Shown: positions 36,046 through 45,485 of the stretch, one piece after another | Layout: each line of letters starts with the position of its first letter | Numbering within the stretch: the stretch's first letter is position 1 | DNA from: Candidatus Cloacimonadota bacterium | GTDB taxonomy: Bacteria > Cloacimonadota > Cloacimonadia > Cloacimonadales > Cloacimonadaceae | Direction of reading: 5' to 3' | DNA: 64,000 nucleotides | NCBI GenBank assembly: GCA_020532545.1 | Contig: JAJBAW010000007.1 | Coordinates: 1-64,000 of the forward strand | The notes under the pieces: generated by a model | The model's input: the letters and a program-made list of their open reading frames with translations, nothing else | Told to the model about the DNA's origin: nothing | Database searches by the model: none | Position numbers and translations under genes: made by a program

Positions 36046-37734
36046 ATGGAAAATGAAACAAAAACGGTAGTGCCAAACTTTATCCGTACTATCATAGATG
36101 AAGACCTAAAGAGCGGCAAGCATGAGCATATCATCACCCGCTTCCCGCCCGAACCCAATGGCTATCTGCACATCGGCCATGCCAAATCCATCTGTCTGAA
36201 CTTCGGTCTGGCCAGGGATTATCAGGGCCAATGCCACCTGCGTTTTGACGATACGAACCCGGTCAAAGAAGACGTGGAATATGTGGACAGCATCATGGAA
36301 GACGTGCGCTGGCTGGGCTGGGACTGGAAAGAGCACCTTTATTACGCTTCGGATTATTTTGACCAACTTTATGCCTATGCCGAGCTCTTGATTACTGAGG
36401 GCAAGGCTTTCGTCTGCGATCTCTCTTTTGATGAGCTGCGCGAGTACAGAGGAACCCTCACCGAACCGGGCAAAAACAGCCCTTATCGGGACCGTCCCAT
36501 AGCCGAAAATCTCGATCTTTTCCGCCGCATGAAAGCTGGCGAATTTCCCGATGGCAGCAAGTCCCTGCGTGCCAAGATCGATATGGCCAGCCCGAATCTG
36601 AACATGCGTGATCCCGTCTTCTACCGCATCAAAAAGACAGATCATCACCGCACCGGCGATACCTGGCAGATCTATCCCATGTACGATTATACCCATTGTG
36701 TCTCAGACGCTTTGGAAATGATCACCCACTCTCTTTGTACCCTGGAATTTGAAGATCACCGGCCGCTTTATGACTGGTTTTTGGATCAACTTCCCGTGCC
36801 CTCCCATCCCCGGCAGATCGAATTTGCCCGCCTCAATCTCAGCTACACCGTGATGAGCAAAAGGCTGCTTTTGGAAATGGTAAAAGATGGCTATGTCCAG
36901 GGTTGGGACGATCCTCGTATGCCCACCATCGCCGGCCTCAGAAGACGCGGTTTTACCCCGGAATCTATCCGTAAATTTGCAGACCGCATCGGAGTGTCCA
37001 AAGCCAGCAGCATGGTGGATTATGACTTGCTCAATTTTTGCCTGCGGGAAGATCTCAACAAATGCGCCTTACGCCGAATGGCCGTTCTGGATCCGCTCAA
37101 GCTTACCATCACCAACTATCCCGATGGCCAAACGGAAGAAATGGATGCCGAAAACAATCCTGAAGATGAAAGCACCGGAAACCGCAAAATCAAGTTCTCA
37201 AAGCATCTATACGTTGAACAGGAAGATTTTATGGAAGAGCCGGTCAAAGGCTGGTTCCGCCTTGCTTTGGGCAAAGAAGTTCGCCTGAAACATGCTTACT
37301 ACATCCGCTGTAATGAAGTGATCAAGAATGCAGATGGCAAGATCGCCGAGATTCTTTGCACTTACGATCCCCAAAGTCGTGGCGGTTGGAGCGAAGATGG
37401 ACGCAAGGTGAAAGGCACCCTGCACTGGGTTTCTGCAGACGACGCAGTGCCCATTCAGGTAAGGCTTTATGATCATCTCTTCAGCATTCCGGATCTCAGC
37501 GATATCCCTGCAGACAAGAGCTATCTGGATTATATCAATCCCGACAGCCTCGAGATAAACGACCTTGCTTTGGCGGAAAGCTCTTTGGCAAATGCCACGC
37601 CGGGTCAGAAATTCCAGTTTTTACGTTTGGGCTACTTCGCTGTAGATCCAGACACTACACAAGATAAGATAGTATTCAACCGCGTCAGCACCCTCAGGGA
37701 TAGCTGGGCGAAAAAACAAAAAAACATAAAGTAA
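36046..37734 (+). CDS. glnS: Glutaminyl-tRNA synthetase
   Basis: A 562-residue class I synthetase. It has [17 protein letters not shown] with HIGH at 42-45, [12 protein letters not shown] near 65, the KMSKS-equivalent VMSKRLL (270-272) and a C-terminal anticodon-binding beta-barrel (about 335-545). Start 36046 follows AGGAAA and gives the standard N-terminus; an in-frame ATG at 35986 does not. Presence of GlnRS means direct charging of tRNA-Gln rather than the transamidation route. Confidence 0.96.
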   Translation: MENETKTVVPNFIRTIIDEDLKSGKHEHIITRFPPEPNGYLHIGHAKSICLNFGLARDYQGQCHLRFDDTNPVKEDVEYVDSIMEDVRWLGWDWKEHLYYASDYFDQLYAYAELLITEGKAFVCDLSFDELREYRGTLTEPGKNSPYRDRPIAENLDLFRRMKAGEFPDGSKSLRAKIDMASPNLNMRDPVFYRIKKTDHHRTGDTWQIYPMYDYTHCVSDALEMITHSLCTLEFEDHRPLYDWFLDQLPVPSHPRQIEFARLNLSYTVMSKRLLLEMVKDGYVQGWDDPRMPTIAGLRRRGFTPESIRKFADRIGVSKASSMVDYDLLNFCLREDLNKCALRRMAVLDPLKLTITNYPDGQTEEMDAENNPEDESTGNRKIKFSKHLYVEQEDFMEEPVKGWFRLALGKEVRLKHAYYIRCNEVIKNADGKIAEILCTYDPQSRGGWSEDGRKVKGTLHWVSADDAVPIQVRLYDHLFSIPDLSDIPADKSYLDYINPDSLEINDLALAESSLANATPGQKFQFLRLGYFAVDPDTTQDKIVFNRVSTLRDSWAKKQKNIK

Positions 37735-37753
37735 CGGATGCAAAACGCATCCG
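37735..37753 (+). promoter_or_regulatory. Hairpin next to the ribosome-binding site
   Basis: CGGATGC and GCATCCG pair around AAAAC directly after the glnS stop. The 3' arm touches GGAGGAGG, the ribosome site of the 37767 gene. No T-run follows, so it is not a terminator; it may stabilise the message or tune translation. Confidence 0.5.
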
Positions 37754-37766
37754 GAGGAGGAAAAAT

Positions 37767-38015
37767 ATGATCTATAAGGTAGTACTTATCAAGATCGATC
37801 ACCGCGCCTCTGAAGCCACCAGGGTTCAGGGTATCCTTACTGACTTCGGCTGCAATATTAAAACGCGCCTGGGTCTGCATGAAGTATCCAACGAATTCTG
37901 TGCCAATGATGGCCTGGTTGTATTGGAAGTAGAAGGCGAAAAAGACATTATCGCTCAAATGATTGACAAGCTCAATGCCATTGAGCATGTAACAGCAAAA
38001 CTGATCGAGATGTAA
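37767..38015 (+). CDS. Small ACT-like regulator (TM1266-like)
   Basis: 82 residues with a beta-alpha-beta-beta-alpha-beta pattern (YKVVLIKIDHRASEATRVQG, ILTDFGCNIKTRLGLHEV, GLVVLEVEG, IIAQMIDKLNAIEHVTAKLI). This resembles the TM1266/'iron-only hydrogenase system putative regulator' ACT-fold family. No hydrogenase gene is in the window, so function is open. It has a strong ribosome site, GGAGGAGG. It is probably cotranscribed with glnS and ends in a terminator. Confidence 0.6.
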   Translation: MIYKVVLIKIDHRASEATRVQGILTDFGCNIKTRLGLHEVSNEFCANDGLVVLEVEGEKDIIAQMIDKLNAIEHVTAKLIEM

Positions 38016-38043
38016 TTCGCATTTTACTATAGTCTTGATAGAA

Positions 38044-38072
38044 GCCGGTGCCCCTTGGGGTGCCGGCTTTTT
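38044..38072 (+). terminator. Rho-independent terminator after the ACT-like gene
   Basis: GCCGGTGCCCC/GGGGTGCCGGC (two G-U pairs in the middle) with a TT loop, followed by TTTTT. Confidence 0.85.
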
Positions 38073-38089
38073 ACATGCTGGATTAAAGT

Positions 38090-38117
38090 GCTCGTAACGC
38101 TGGCTTTAGCCGGCCGT
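38090..38117. repeat. Single REP copy (CTGGCTTTAGCCGG family)
   Basis: CGTAACGCTGGCTTTAGCCG matches the copies at 34731-34940. The rest of the 38016-38423 interval has no gene; it contains terminators for both convergent transcripts. Confidence 0.85.
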
Positions 38118-38361
38118 AGCAAATGTTGATTGCATTGCAAGATATTGATCTCTATGATCTCTGTCAAAAGATGGTTGTGCAAGCAGTATCCAATGTTTTC
38201 AGGCTTTTCCATCTTGTGAAATCAAGTGCTCTTTCTGCATAGCTCACCGTAAAGATAACGTGGAGATAAGAGGATTTATTCCTGCTATCTGCACGTCATC
38301 TCTACGACAACAAATGGGGGAGGCGGCTTGGCACCGGATCCAGTCATCAAGATCTATTGTG

Positions 38362-38401
38362 AAAAAAAGAAGCGGAATCCGCGCGATACGGATCCCGCTT
38401 T
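38362..38401 (-). terminator. Terminator for the large secreted protein gene
   Basis: On the minus strand AAGCGGGATCCG pairs with CGGATTCCGCTT (one G-U pair) and is followed by CTTTTTTTC. It is placed 23 bases beyond the stop of the 900-residue gene. Confidence 0.9.
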
Positions 38402-38423
38402 GTGTCAGATAGGACAATACAGA

Positions 38424-41126
38424 TCAAGGCAGATCGGCTGTCACTTTGTAGAAATTGATGTGACCAGACACCGGTTCCGACCAATAGTGGTCGTTTTCAA
38501 TAGAATCATAATATACGAAGGGTCCATCGGGATTGGCGCTGCGATAGATCTTGAAGGTAACTCCGGAGCTTGCCGGATGATCCCAAAGCAGCACAATGGA
38601 GGCGAGAATGTCAAAATAGTCAATGCTCAGATTGGTGACCGGAGGCACTCCATCATAGCCTTCCCAATAAATACGGTTGTGGGGGTCTTGTTCAAAGTTG
38701 GGGCCGCTGAAGTTTCCGGTCCAGTCCTTGAAATACACCATTCCTCCATCTACCGCTTTGGAAACATTATAGATGCTGTCCCAGGTATTGGGAGGGAAGA
38801 TCGCGCCCTCAACTACGAAGCTCTGGCCGTTGTTGATGGTGAGCAAGCGTCCGTATTGGGCTCCCTTCCAGAACGTGCAGTAGTCAAAGGAACTGTTGGT
38901 ATCAACCAGTGAGCCTTCCTTGAGCATAATCCCGTTTACGTTCATATATTCGAACATACTGCCAAAAGCGCCGATGGTGCCGCCACTTTCTACATTCAGA
39001 CCGTAATACCCTGTACCGTTGTGGGTTATCAAACCGGCATTTAGCCTGAGGGAACCGCCGTCATTCACAGTGATATTGCGGCCATCGGACATCAACAGAG
39101 CGGATCCCCAAACGATGATCAAATTGCCGTTGGCGTTGATGTTTAGATTGCCGGTGCTAATCAGGTTGTATTCTTGCAGAATGAAGTCTGCGTTCTCGAT
39201 ATTGATCGTGCCGTTGTTTATGCTGTTCATATCATCCTGCAGAAAAACAGTGTTTGCCGCCTGGATGTTGAGCCCGCCTTTGATGGTGACAGCATTGATT
39301 GCGAGATTGCTGGAGCGGGTGATGAGGGTCTGGTTGCCGTCACGGTCATAAGAGAATTGCGGTTCAGAGACTTCCCGCGTGGCTACCTTATTAACCACCA
39401 GATTCCAGAACCAACTGTCGGCATGCTGAATAATGGTGTTGTCCCCGCTGCCGGTCATCACCACCGAACCGCCAGTGGGATCGAAGACTCCCAATGTATC
39501 CCTCCAATCACCATTTACGGTGATCGTGCCGCCGGTAATTATGAAATCGCAGCCGCCGGTGAAACTTGATATGCTGATGCCTCGGTCCTTCACGTTGAAC
39601 GAACCTGAACTCATGGTGAAGATACTATAGCCCAGGAAGCCGATATAGAGATCGTATTCCCCGCCGTAGATATCTACGATGCCGTCGTTGTGAATGGTTA
39701 TATTGCCGTAGATATCGATTGGGCTGTAGATGTCCTGGTGGATCTCAAGGTGTCCGTTATCGGCAGTGAAATTCCCGTTAATGCCGAACTGGGTGAGATC
39801 AGTGATGATAACTTGGGCGCTCCCTGTAGACTTGAGCGAACCTCCTCCGGTGTATTCATCAATAAGATAGGAGGCGGTATAGAACTCCAGGCTTGCCTCA
39901 TCCGCTGTGTTTGAGACGGAATTGAAGCTGCCACCGCCCAAAAAGGCAATTTCAGAGTTCACGGTCAGAAGGGAAGAAATCTCAGTATAATCATAGAATG
40001 TAAGAGAGTTTCCGGTGTGGTTGTCCAGCACGTTATAAAAACTATTTGGTCCATAAACAGCTTGGACAGAATTGCTTTGATTAAAAATAACAGTGCCAGT
40101 TCCAGGAACGAATTCGCTGCCCGCCACGGCGTTCATCCATTCGCCTCCCACTTTGAGTGTGTAAGTTTGCGCGATCAAAGCACCGGACCAGATCTCGACT
40201 TTCCCTTTTACAGTAAGGTTGGTATTCATACTAACACTCGCCCCATCATCCTTTTCTATCTCCAGGTTGTTCAGGTAATTGCTGGCAGAATTAAGATCGG
40301 ATATGACAGCGTTTGCGCTGCCACTCATGCGCAAACTGCCCGCACTAAGATTGACGGTGCTGGTGGGAAAGAGCACAATGTCGCCCCGGATGATAGTTGT
40401 CCCTGTATATGGATGAGAGATCTTGCTCGCACTTGCCACCTCCAAAGACTTTATTGAAAGGGTGGCGGTGGACTGGGTGCTGATGTTCGTAGATCCAGAC
40501 ACAGGTTTAGAGGTGAACAATGTTCCGATGATCGTCGGAGTGTAGGTGCCGATGTAAGATATTTCTGTCCCGCGAAGTTCCAGCTTAGTGTTGGGTATAT
40601 TGATGCTGGATCCGTTTTGGAAGGTCACATGCTTTTTAACCGAAATAATTGCACTGCCGTTGAAATTTGCCATGGCATTAACACTAAAGATCAGGCTCCC
40701 ATTCACCGCAAGTGTGGTGGAACTGCTCATGTACAGTTTTCCGTTGAGAGCGGCATCGGCTGTTACATCCAATCTGCCGCTGCTAAAGTTGAGGTCTGCA
40801 CCGTTATTTACAGCGATGGTATTGCATACATAATTTCCTGTGATCGCAGGGTAGCGGCCTGAGCTCACCACCGGGATCACGACGTCTTCCGTGGCCAGAG
40901 GTATGTGGTTCAAACTCCAGTTCGAAGGAGCGTACCAAAAGGAGTTGTAGCTCCCGTCCCAGGTGTTGATTGCCCGCAGGTTTTCCGGCCGGCTGTCAAA
41001 TGCCGGTTCCTCGTTCGCCCCGTTGTCCCAAGCTGGGATAGAGGAGAAATTATCCTGGTCTGCCGCCAGGTCGGCGCTGAGAGCGGTAAAACAAATCAAG
41101 ACAAACAATAGTGCAATCGTTTTCAC
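38424..41126 (-). CDS. Large secreted beta-helix-type protein
   Basis: 900 residues with a signal peptide (MKTIALLFVLICFTALSADL). An N-terminal segment (WDGSYNSFWYAPSNWSLNHI) resembles the start of surface-layer-type 'dead-wood' repeats. About 700 residues of Gly/Asn-rich strands follow (NGADLNFSSGRLDVTADAAL, MSSGSFNVKDRG), suggesting a long right-handed beta-helix. The C-terminus is a fibronectin type III-like domain (VLLWDHPASSGVTFKIYRSA). Unlike the other secreted proteins here, it lacks the NPFNPST-type sorting tail, so its anchoring differs or the tail was lost. Function is unknown; adhesion or glycan binding is plausible. Confidence 0.7.
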   Translation of the reverse strand: MKTIALLFVLICFTALSADLAADQDNFSSIPAWDNGANEEPAFDSRPENLRAINTWDGSYNSFWYAPSNWSLNHIPLATEDVVIPVVSSGRYPAITGNYVCNTIAVNNGADLNFSSGRLDVTADAALNGKLYMSSSTTLAVNGSLIFSVNAMANFNGSAIISVKKHVTFQNGSSINIPNTKLELRGTEISYIGTYTPTIIGTLFTSKPVSGSTNISTQSTATLSIKSLEVASASKISHPYTGTTIIRGDIVLFPTSTVNLSAGSLRMSGSANAVISDLNSASNYLNNLEIEKDDGASVSMNTNLTVKGKVEIWSGALIAQTYTLKVGGEWMNAVAGSEFVPGTGTVIFNQSNSVQAVYGPNSFYNVLDNHTGNSLTFYDYTEISSLLTVNSEIAFLGGGSFNSVSNTADEASLEFYTASYLIDEYTGGGSLKSTGSAQVIITDLTQFGINGNFTADNGHLEIHQDIYSPIDIYGNITIHNDGIVDIYGGEYDLYIGFLGYSIFTMSSGSFNVKDRGISISSFTGGCDFIITGGTITVNGDWRDTLGVFDPTGGSVVMTGSGDNTIIQHADSWFWNLVVNKVATREVSEPQFSYDRDGNQTLITRSSNLAINAVTIKGGLNIQAANTVFLQDDMNSINNGTINIENADFILQEYNLISTGNLNINANGNLIIVWGSALLMSDGRNITVNDGGSLRLNAGLITHNGTGYYGLNVESGGTIGAFGSMFEYMNVNGIMLKEGSLVDTNSSFDYCTFWKGAQYGRLLTINNGQSFVVEGAIFPPNTWDSIYNVSKAVDGGMVYFKDWTGNFSGPNFEQDPHNRIYWEGYDGVPPVTNLSIDYFDILASIVLLWDHPASSGVTFKIYRSANPDGPFVYYDSIENDHYWSEPVSGHINFYKVTADLP

Positions 41127-41996
41127 TTCTTTCTCCTATGCTCCGCAGTCAGTCTGGAACTCCGAACCGACCCGTAAGCCCTTTATTCGTTTCTTATATT
41201 TATATTCTTTTATCGACCGTAAACTCGTCAAAAATGACAATAAGTTTATAGCATTATATAGATAAGGATAGTGTAAACACCGCAGCAGCAGAAAGCAAAC
41301 TCTATGTTCATGAAGGCGGTTCATAGTGTATATGCGTCCTAAACCAGGATTCCTTTCAGTCTATTACTTAGGACACGCACTCTGGACAAAGCGAAAAGCG
41401 GGAGCAGAGGGCTCCCGCTAATGTGCGGTCATCACAAGCAAGCGATGACAGGGTTTGGCTGAAAGCTCAGTATGAAGCTGTCACCCGGTAAAAGGTCTTG
41501 TTATTCCAGTCTGAGCTCGCAGCCCCGGTCCAGGTTGTGGCAAAAACCCTGTTCCAGCAGAATCATTCCAACCGGAGTCTGGGAATGTGGCGAACATTGC
41601 AAAAGTTTCTAATGTTCCATTAAGACCAATCTGCTGGCCTTCGTCTCACTCAGTATAGCTTGAGCGTTGATTGTATATCTTGCAATCGACTTGACGCAAT
41701 TGAATCCAAACTCTGAGTTTCAGTCAAGGACTATGTTCCCATAATTACTGTATTCTACTTGAATTGTGCCCAAGCTATAAGCGCCATGCAAGGCAGGGCT
41801 TTACTTTGCGGGATGTGGACATATTTCCACACACGATTGGTGCGTGAAAAACTCATTGATTGCTATTTAATCAAGATTCACCATCCAGCTAAACCAATAT
41901 TTTGCAATAACCTGGATATGGCTGATTATTTGTAATCGTGGAATGAATGTTGCATGAATAATCAGACATCAAGCCACAGCTTGAAAAGGAGATAAG
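41127..41996. other. Long intergenic region with a decayed secreted-protein end
   Basis: About 870 bases without an intact gene. Minus-strand sequence from about 41556 to 41473 can be read as VFATTWTGAASSDWNNKTFY followed by a stop shortly after. This resembles the C-terminal fibronectin-like end of the neighbouring 38424 protein (FYKVTADLP). Upstream the frame is broken. The rest is AT-rich and should contain the promoters of the divergent secreted-protein genes. Confidence 0.4.
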
Positions 41997-44132
41997 ATGA
42001 AACGTTTACTTTGCTTTGTTGCGTTGCTGTTTTTACTTGGCATGCTGAATGCTCAGCAGGAGAATTGGCGGGTAATCCGCCCTGGATATAGTGCTAAGGA
42101 CGTCTGCCTCCACGATGCTGAGATCTGGGTGGCTTCGGCTGCGGGGATCATGCGCTGGAATCCCTCTACCAACCAAAAAACTCAATATGATGAATACAAT
42201 ACTCCCTATCCGAGTAGTGCCATCAATTGTCTTTGCTCTAGCCCGGATGGCAGCTTGTGGGCTGGAGGTGGTTTCGGTATTATGCGTTTTGATGGGACAA
42301 ACTGGCAGCTTTTCAATGCCGCCAATTCGGGTCTCTTAAACGATGGAGTGATCAAGATCGTAGCGGATCATCAGGGAGGAATATGGTGCGGAACAAGATT
42401 CGGCCTGTCTTACTATCGACAAAGAGTATGGACATCCTTTGCCAGCACGAATTCCACCTTGCCGGATTACTACGAATTCTTTGACCTGGCTTTGGACCCT
42501 GTCCAGGGCGTGTGGGTAGCCACTACGGGTGGCGTGCACCATTATAACGGAAACACCTGGACTGCCTATACTGCCCAAAATTCTACCCTACCAAACAGTC
42601 AGGTAAAGAGCATCTCCTTTCAGGAAAATGGCGAGGGCTGGTTTGGCCTGAGCAATGGAGTGGCCAAATACACTGGCGGCAATTGGCAGATCCACAGTTC
42701 TTGGGATGGGGTGGCCATTGGTGATGTGATAGGCTCTTATGCCGACCCTTTGCAAAGAGTCTGGCTGTGGGATAAAGACACGCTTTGGCTTTGCGATGAA
42801 GATAGCCCTTTGCACTATTCGGCTCAGCTCTTTGGAAATCACTATATGAATTTTACCCGAATGGTGATGGACGAAGAGCAGGCAATGTGGCTGACATTTT
42901 ACGATACACAAGATCCCGCTTCGTTGCTGCGTTTTGATGGCACGGATATCGAGAGATATCCTGTAAGTGAGCTGCCTTTGGCTAGCCGTAATATCCAGGA
43001 GATTTTCCGGGGTTTTGATGAAAAAATCTGGATTGCGGCCTCCGAAGAAAAAGAAAATGGCGGCTACTTCTCCCTTGGAAACGATGGGATTCAAAACTTT
43101 GGAAAATTCAATACAGCCATGCCCTGCTGGCATGTGTGGGCACTGGCTGAGGATAGAATGCTCAATATCTGGGTAGGCACCTGTATCGGGCTACTAAAAA
43201 CCGGGCCTTCGGGTTCACAGGTTTTCAATAGTATTGATCACGGGATAGGGGGCGGCTATATGGAAACGATATGCCCGGTAGGAGATGGCGTCTGGATTGG
43301 AAATGACCAGGGTGTATCCCGCTATGCAGATGGCGTCTGGACTCCCATCACCACTGCAGAGGCAGGCCTGAGCCTGGCCTATACCAAGGTAATCAAAGCC
43401 GATGGCCTGGGCAGAATCTGGATCGGCTCTTCGGCGGGAGTATGCTGCTATGCCAATTCACAGTTTACGTCCTATCCACAGATCACCAATGCCAAAGATT
43501 TTGCCTTTGGAGAAAATGGAGAAGTCTGGGTGGCCAGAGGAGAATTGTCGCGCTGGCAGGATGGAACTTGGACGCACTTTAATGCCAGCAATTCTGCGCT
43601 GCTGGAGAATCATGTAAGCTGCTTGGCAATAGACCAAAATCAAGTGCTTTGGGTGGGATTGGGCTATCCAAGTGCCTCGCTATACAGCTATGACGGAGTG
43701 AACTGGACTAATTTTGGTTCCCAAAACATGCCTCTCGCCGGAAGTCTTAAAACGATATTTGTGGATGAAAACAATACGAAGTGGATTGGCGGAAGATATC
43801 TGTATCTTTACAACGAAGGCGGGCTTCCGGTCTCAAATGCTGAACAGCTCGTGCCCCAGGCCATGGGCTGTGTGAATTATCCCAATCCCTTTAGAGAATC
43901 AACCACAATCCGCTTCGAGAAAAAGTCAGATGGATTCCTGCAGGTCAACATCTATAACTTGAAGGGACAGAAACTCCGGACTTTCGAGGGCACAGATCTG
44001 CCCAGGGGAGAAAGAGAAATCGTATGGGACGGCAAAGATGAGCATGGCCAAAATTGCGCTACAGGATTGTATCTGATCCAGATGCAGGATAGAGCTGGCA
44101 GTCGTACCCGCAAAGCTTTGAAGTTGAAGTAA
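41997..44132 (+). CDS. Secreted beta-propeller protein with Por-type C-terminal domain
   Basis: 711 residues with a signal peptide (RLLCFVALLFLLGMLNAQ). The body has many two-component-regulator-propeller-like repeats with a W-x-G-T/S core (SLWAGGGFGIMRFDGTNW, GIWCGTRFGLSYYRQRVW, GVWVATTGGVHHYNGNTW, RIWIGSSAGVCCYANSQF), enough for one or two seven-blade propellers. No membrane or kinase part follows; instead there is the C-terminal sorting-like module (VNYPNPFRESTTIRF, YNLKGQKLRTFEG, GLYLIQM). It is probably a surface-exposed binding protein. AAAAGGAG precedes the ATG. Confidence 0.8.
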   Translation: MKRLLCFVALLFLLGMLNAQQENWRVIRPGYSAKDVCLHDAEIWVASAAGIMRWNPSTNQKTQYDEYNTPYPSSAINCLCSSPDGSLWAGGGFGIMRFDGTNWQLFNAANSGLLNDGVIKIVADHQGGIWCGTRFGLSYYRQRVWTSFASTNSTLPDYYEFFDLALDPVQGVWVATTGGVHHYNGNTWTAYTAQNSTLPNSQVKSISFQENGEGWFGLSNGVAKYTGGNWQIHSSWDGVAIGDVIGSYADPLQRVWLWDKDTLWLCDEDSPLHYSAQLFGNHYMNFTRMVMDEEQAMWLTFYDTQDPASLLRFDGTDIERYPVSELPLASRNIQEIFRGFDEKIWIAASEEKENGGYFSLGNDGIQNFGKFNTAMPCWHVWALAEDRMLNIWVGTCIGLLKTGPSGSQVFNSIDHGIGGGYMETICPVGDGVWIGNDQGVSRYADGVWTPITTAEAGLSLAYTKVIKADGLGRIWIGSSAGVCCYANSQFTSYPQITNAKDFAFGENGEVWVARGELSRWQDGTWTHFNASNSALLENHVSCLAIDQNQVLWVGLGYPSASLYSYDGVNWTNFGSQNMPLAGSLKTIFVDENNTKWIGGRYLYLYNEGGLPVSNAEQLVPQAMGCVNYPNPFRESTTIRFEKKSDGFLQVNIYNLKGQKLRTFEGTDLPRGEREIVWDGKDEHGQNCATGLYLIQMQDRAGSRTRKALKLK

Positions 44133-44141
44133 ATAAGTAAG

Positions 44142-44331
44142 GTCGTAACGCTGTCTTTAGACGGTGCGTGTCCAGGAAGGTTTTTGAAAATACAGCCTTT
44201 TACGCCAGAAATACTTGTAGCGAAATGGGATGTTATTTATGGTTTTGTTCATAATGTTGGGCCACGCTCCGTCTGAAGACAGAGTTACGGTCATTCCTGG
44301 CCATGCTCCGTCTGAAGACAGAGCTACGGTA
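44142..44331 (+). repeat. REP-containing 190-base repeat, left copy
   Basis: This stretch is about 90% identical by eye, and in the same orientation, to 45229-45420 on the other side of the RAYT gene. It contains one CTGTCTTTAGACGG REP and two inverse GCTCCGTCTGAAGACAGAG copies joined by TTCCTGGCCA. The middle (CAGCCTTTTACGCCAG and GGGATGTTATTTATGGTTTT) is also shared. The rest of 44332-44554 has no gene besides the REP pair at 44478. Confidence 0.9.
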
Positions 44332-44477
44332 GGCGAAGACAGCACCACTGACTGTACTGGACCAAGCAGGAGGGTGTGACAAGAAACTTGACAATATACG
44401 GCGGATCATTTTACTTCCACTTCATATAAAATATTGTGATAGGATGGCTATTTTGAAAGATAGATTGCTTGGATTAC

Positions 44478-44544
44478 ACGCTCCGTCTAAAGACAGAGTT
44501 ACGGGGATTTCTGGCCATGCTCCGTCTGAAGACAGAGTTACGGG
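44478..44544 (+). repeat. REP pair directly upstream of the RAYT start
   Basis: Two copies of ACGCTCCGTCTAAAGACAGAG / ATGCTCCGTCTGAAGACAGAG-type sequence, each ending AGTTACGG, lie 10 bases before the transposase ATG. They are in frame with the gene but are not part of the protein. Confidence 0.85.
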
Positions 44545-44554
44545 GGGTGCGAAG

Positions 44555-45190
44555 ATGGAATATAGACAGATGTACAAAAGAAATCTGCCTCATTACCAGC
44601 CCAAAAATGGACTGCTGTTCGTGACCTTCAGGCTGAATTTTGCGGTACCAGCACAATACATCAATGCCTATCATAAATATCGTGAAAGTCTCGAAGCGCA
44701 GCTTGACATAAAAGAATCCATAAAGCCCCAGCAGATAGTCCTGCATAAGAAACTCTTTGACTTTGTCGATAATTATTACCCCGAAATCCACAGTGAGATA
44801 GATCTGACCAAGCCCCCTGAAATCGCAATTTTGCTCTCTGATATCCTGCGTTCTCTACACGATGAATATTATGCTTTATACGCCTTTACGATCATGCCAA
44901 ACCACGTACATATCTTGCTGAAACCGCTGACGGTCGATGAGAAGGATCTCTCTTTGGCAGAGATTATGCACAAAATCAAGGGGAGCAGTGCTCGCCAGAT
45001 AAATCTGGTGTTACAGCGGCAGGGAAAGTTGTGGCAACGGGAGTATTATGATCATTGGGTGCGGACAGATCAGGAGATGTGGAATGTGGTGGAATACATC
45101 AGGCAAAATCCAGTGAGAGCCAAGCTGGCAAGCGATCCGGAGTGCTGGCGGTGGACTTGGATAAATCCAGAACTGGGTAGGAAGATATGA
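44555..45190 (+). CDS. REP-associated tyrosine transposase (RAYT, Y1/TnpA_REP)
   Basis: About 211 residues from ATG 44555. An in-frame ATG at 44444 would translate the REP repeats (HAPSKDRVT twice), so it is not used. Visible motifs are LLFVTFRLNF near 18, the HUH site in IMPNHVHILLKP near 115-126 and KLWQREYYDHWVR near 150. The Tyr-containing VEYIRQNPVRAKL near 175-187 is the usual catalytic tyrosine region. RAYTs are single-strand DNA endonucleases related to IS200/IS605 TnpA that act on REP hairpins. The gene appears intact and sits between two 190-base direct repeats loaded with REPs. Confidence 0.92.
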   Translation: MEYRQMYKRNLPHYQPKNGLLFVTFRLNFAVPAQYINAYHKYRESLEAQLDIKESIKPQQIVLHKKLFDFVDNYYPEIHSEIDLTKPPEIAILLSDILRSLHDEYYALYAFTIMPNHVHILLKPLTVDEKDLSLAEIMHKIKGSSARQINLVLQRQGKLWQREYYDHWVRTDQEMWNVVEYIRQNPVRAKLASDPECWRWTWINPELGRKI

Positions 45191-45228
45191 TTGGCATTAA
45201 TGGCTAACACTATATTGATGTAGGTATT

Positions 45229-45420
45229 AGCCGTGTAGCACTGTCTTTAGACGGTGCGTAGCCAGGAAAGGTTTTTAAAAATACAGCCTCTTACACCAGA
45301 AATGCTTGTAACGAAATGGGATGTTTTTTATGGTTTTGTTCATAAGGTTGGGCCACGCTCCGTCTGAAGACAGAGTTACGGTTTTTCCTGGCCACGCTCC
45401 GTCTAAAGACAGAGCTACTT
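45229..45420 (+). repeat. REP-containing 190-base repeat, right copy
   Basis: Direct-orientation partner of 44142-44331 with scattered substitutions. It again has one CTGTCTTTAGACGG and two inverse GCTCCGTCTGAAGACAGAG-type units. A TTGACG at about 45432 follows and may start asnB transcription. Confidence 0.9.
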
Positions 45421-45485
45421 AGAATTTCACTTGACGTAAATCTACTTGTAAAACGAGCTGAATCCATATAAGGAGAAAAAGACTT

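Noticed and set aside
37735-37753. Hairpin after glnS as terminator
   Set aside because: No T-run follows and the arm is next to the ribosome site of the following gene.
40588-40862. Plus-strand open frames opposite the large secreted-protein gene
   Set aside because: They overlap a long, signal-peptide-bearing gene on the other strand and lack family motifs.
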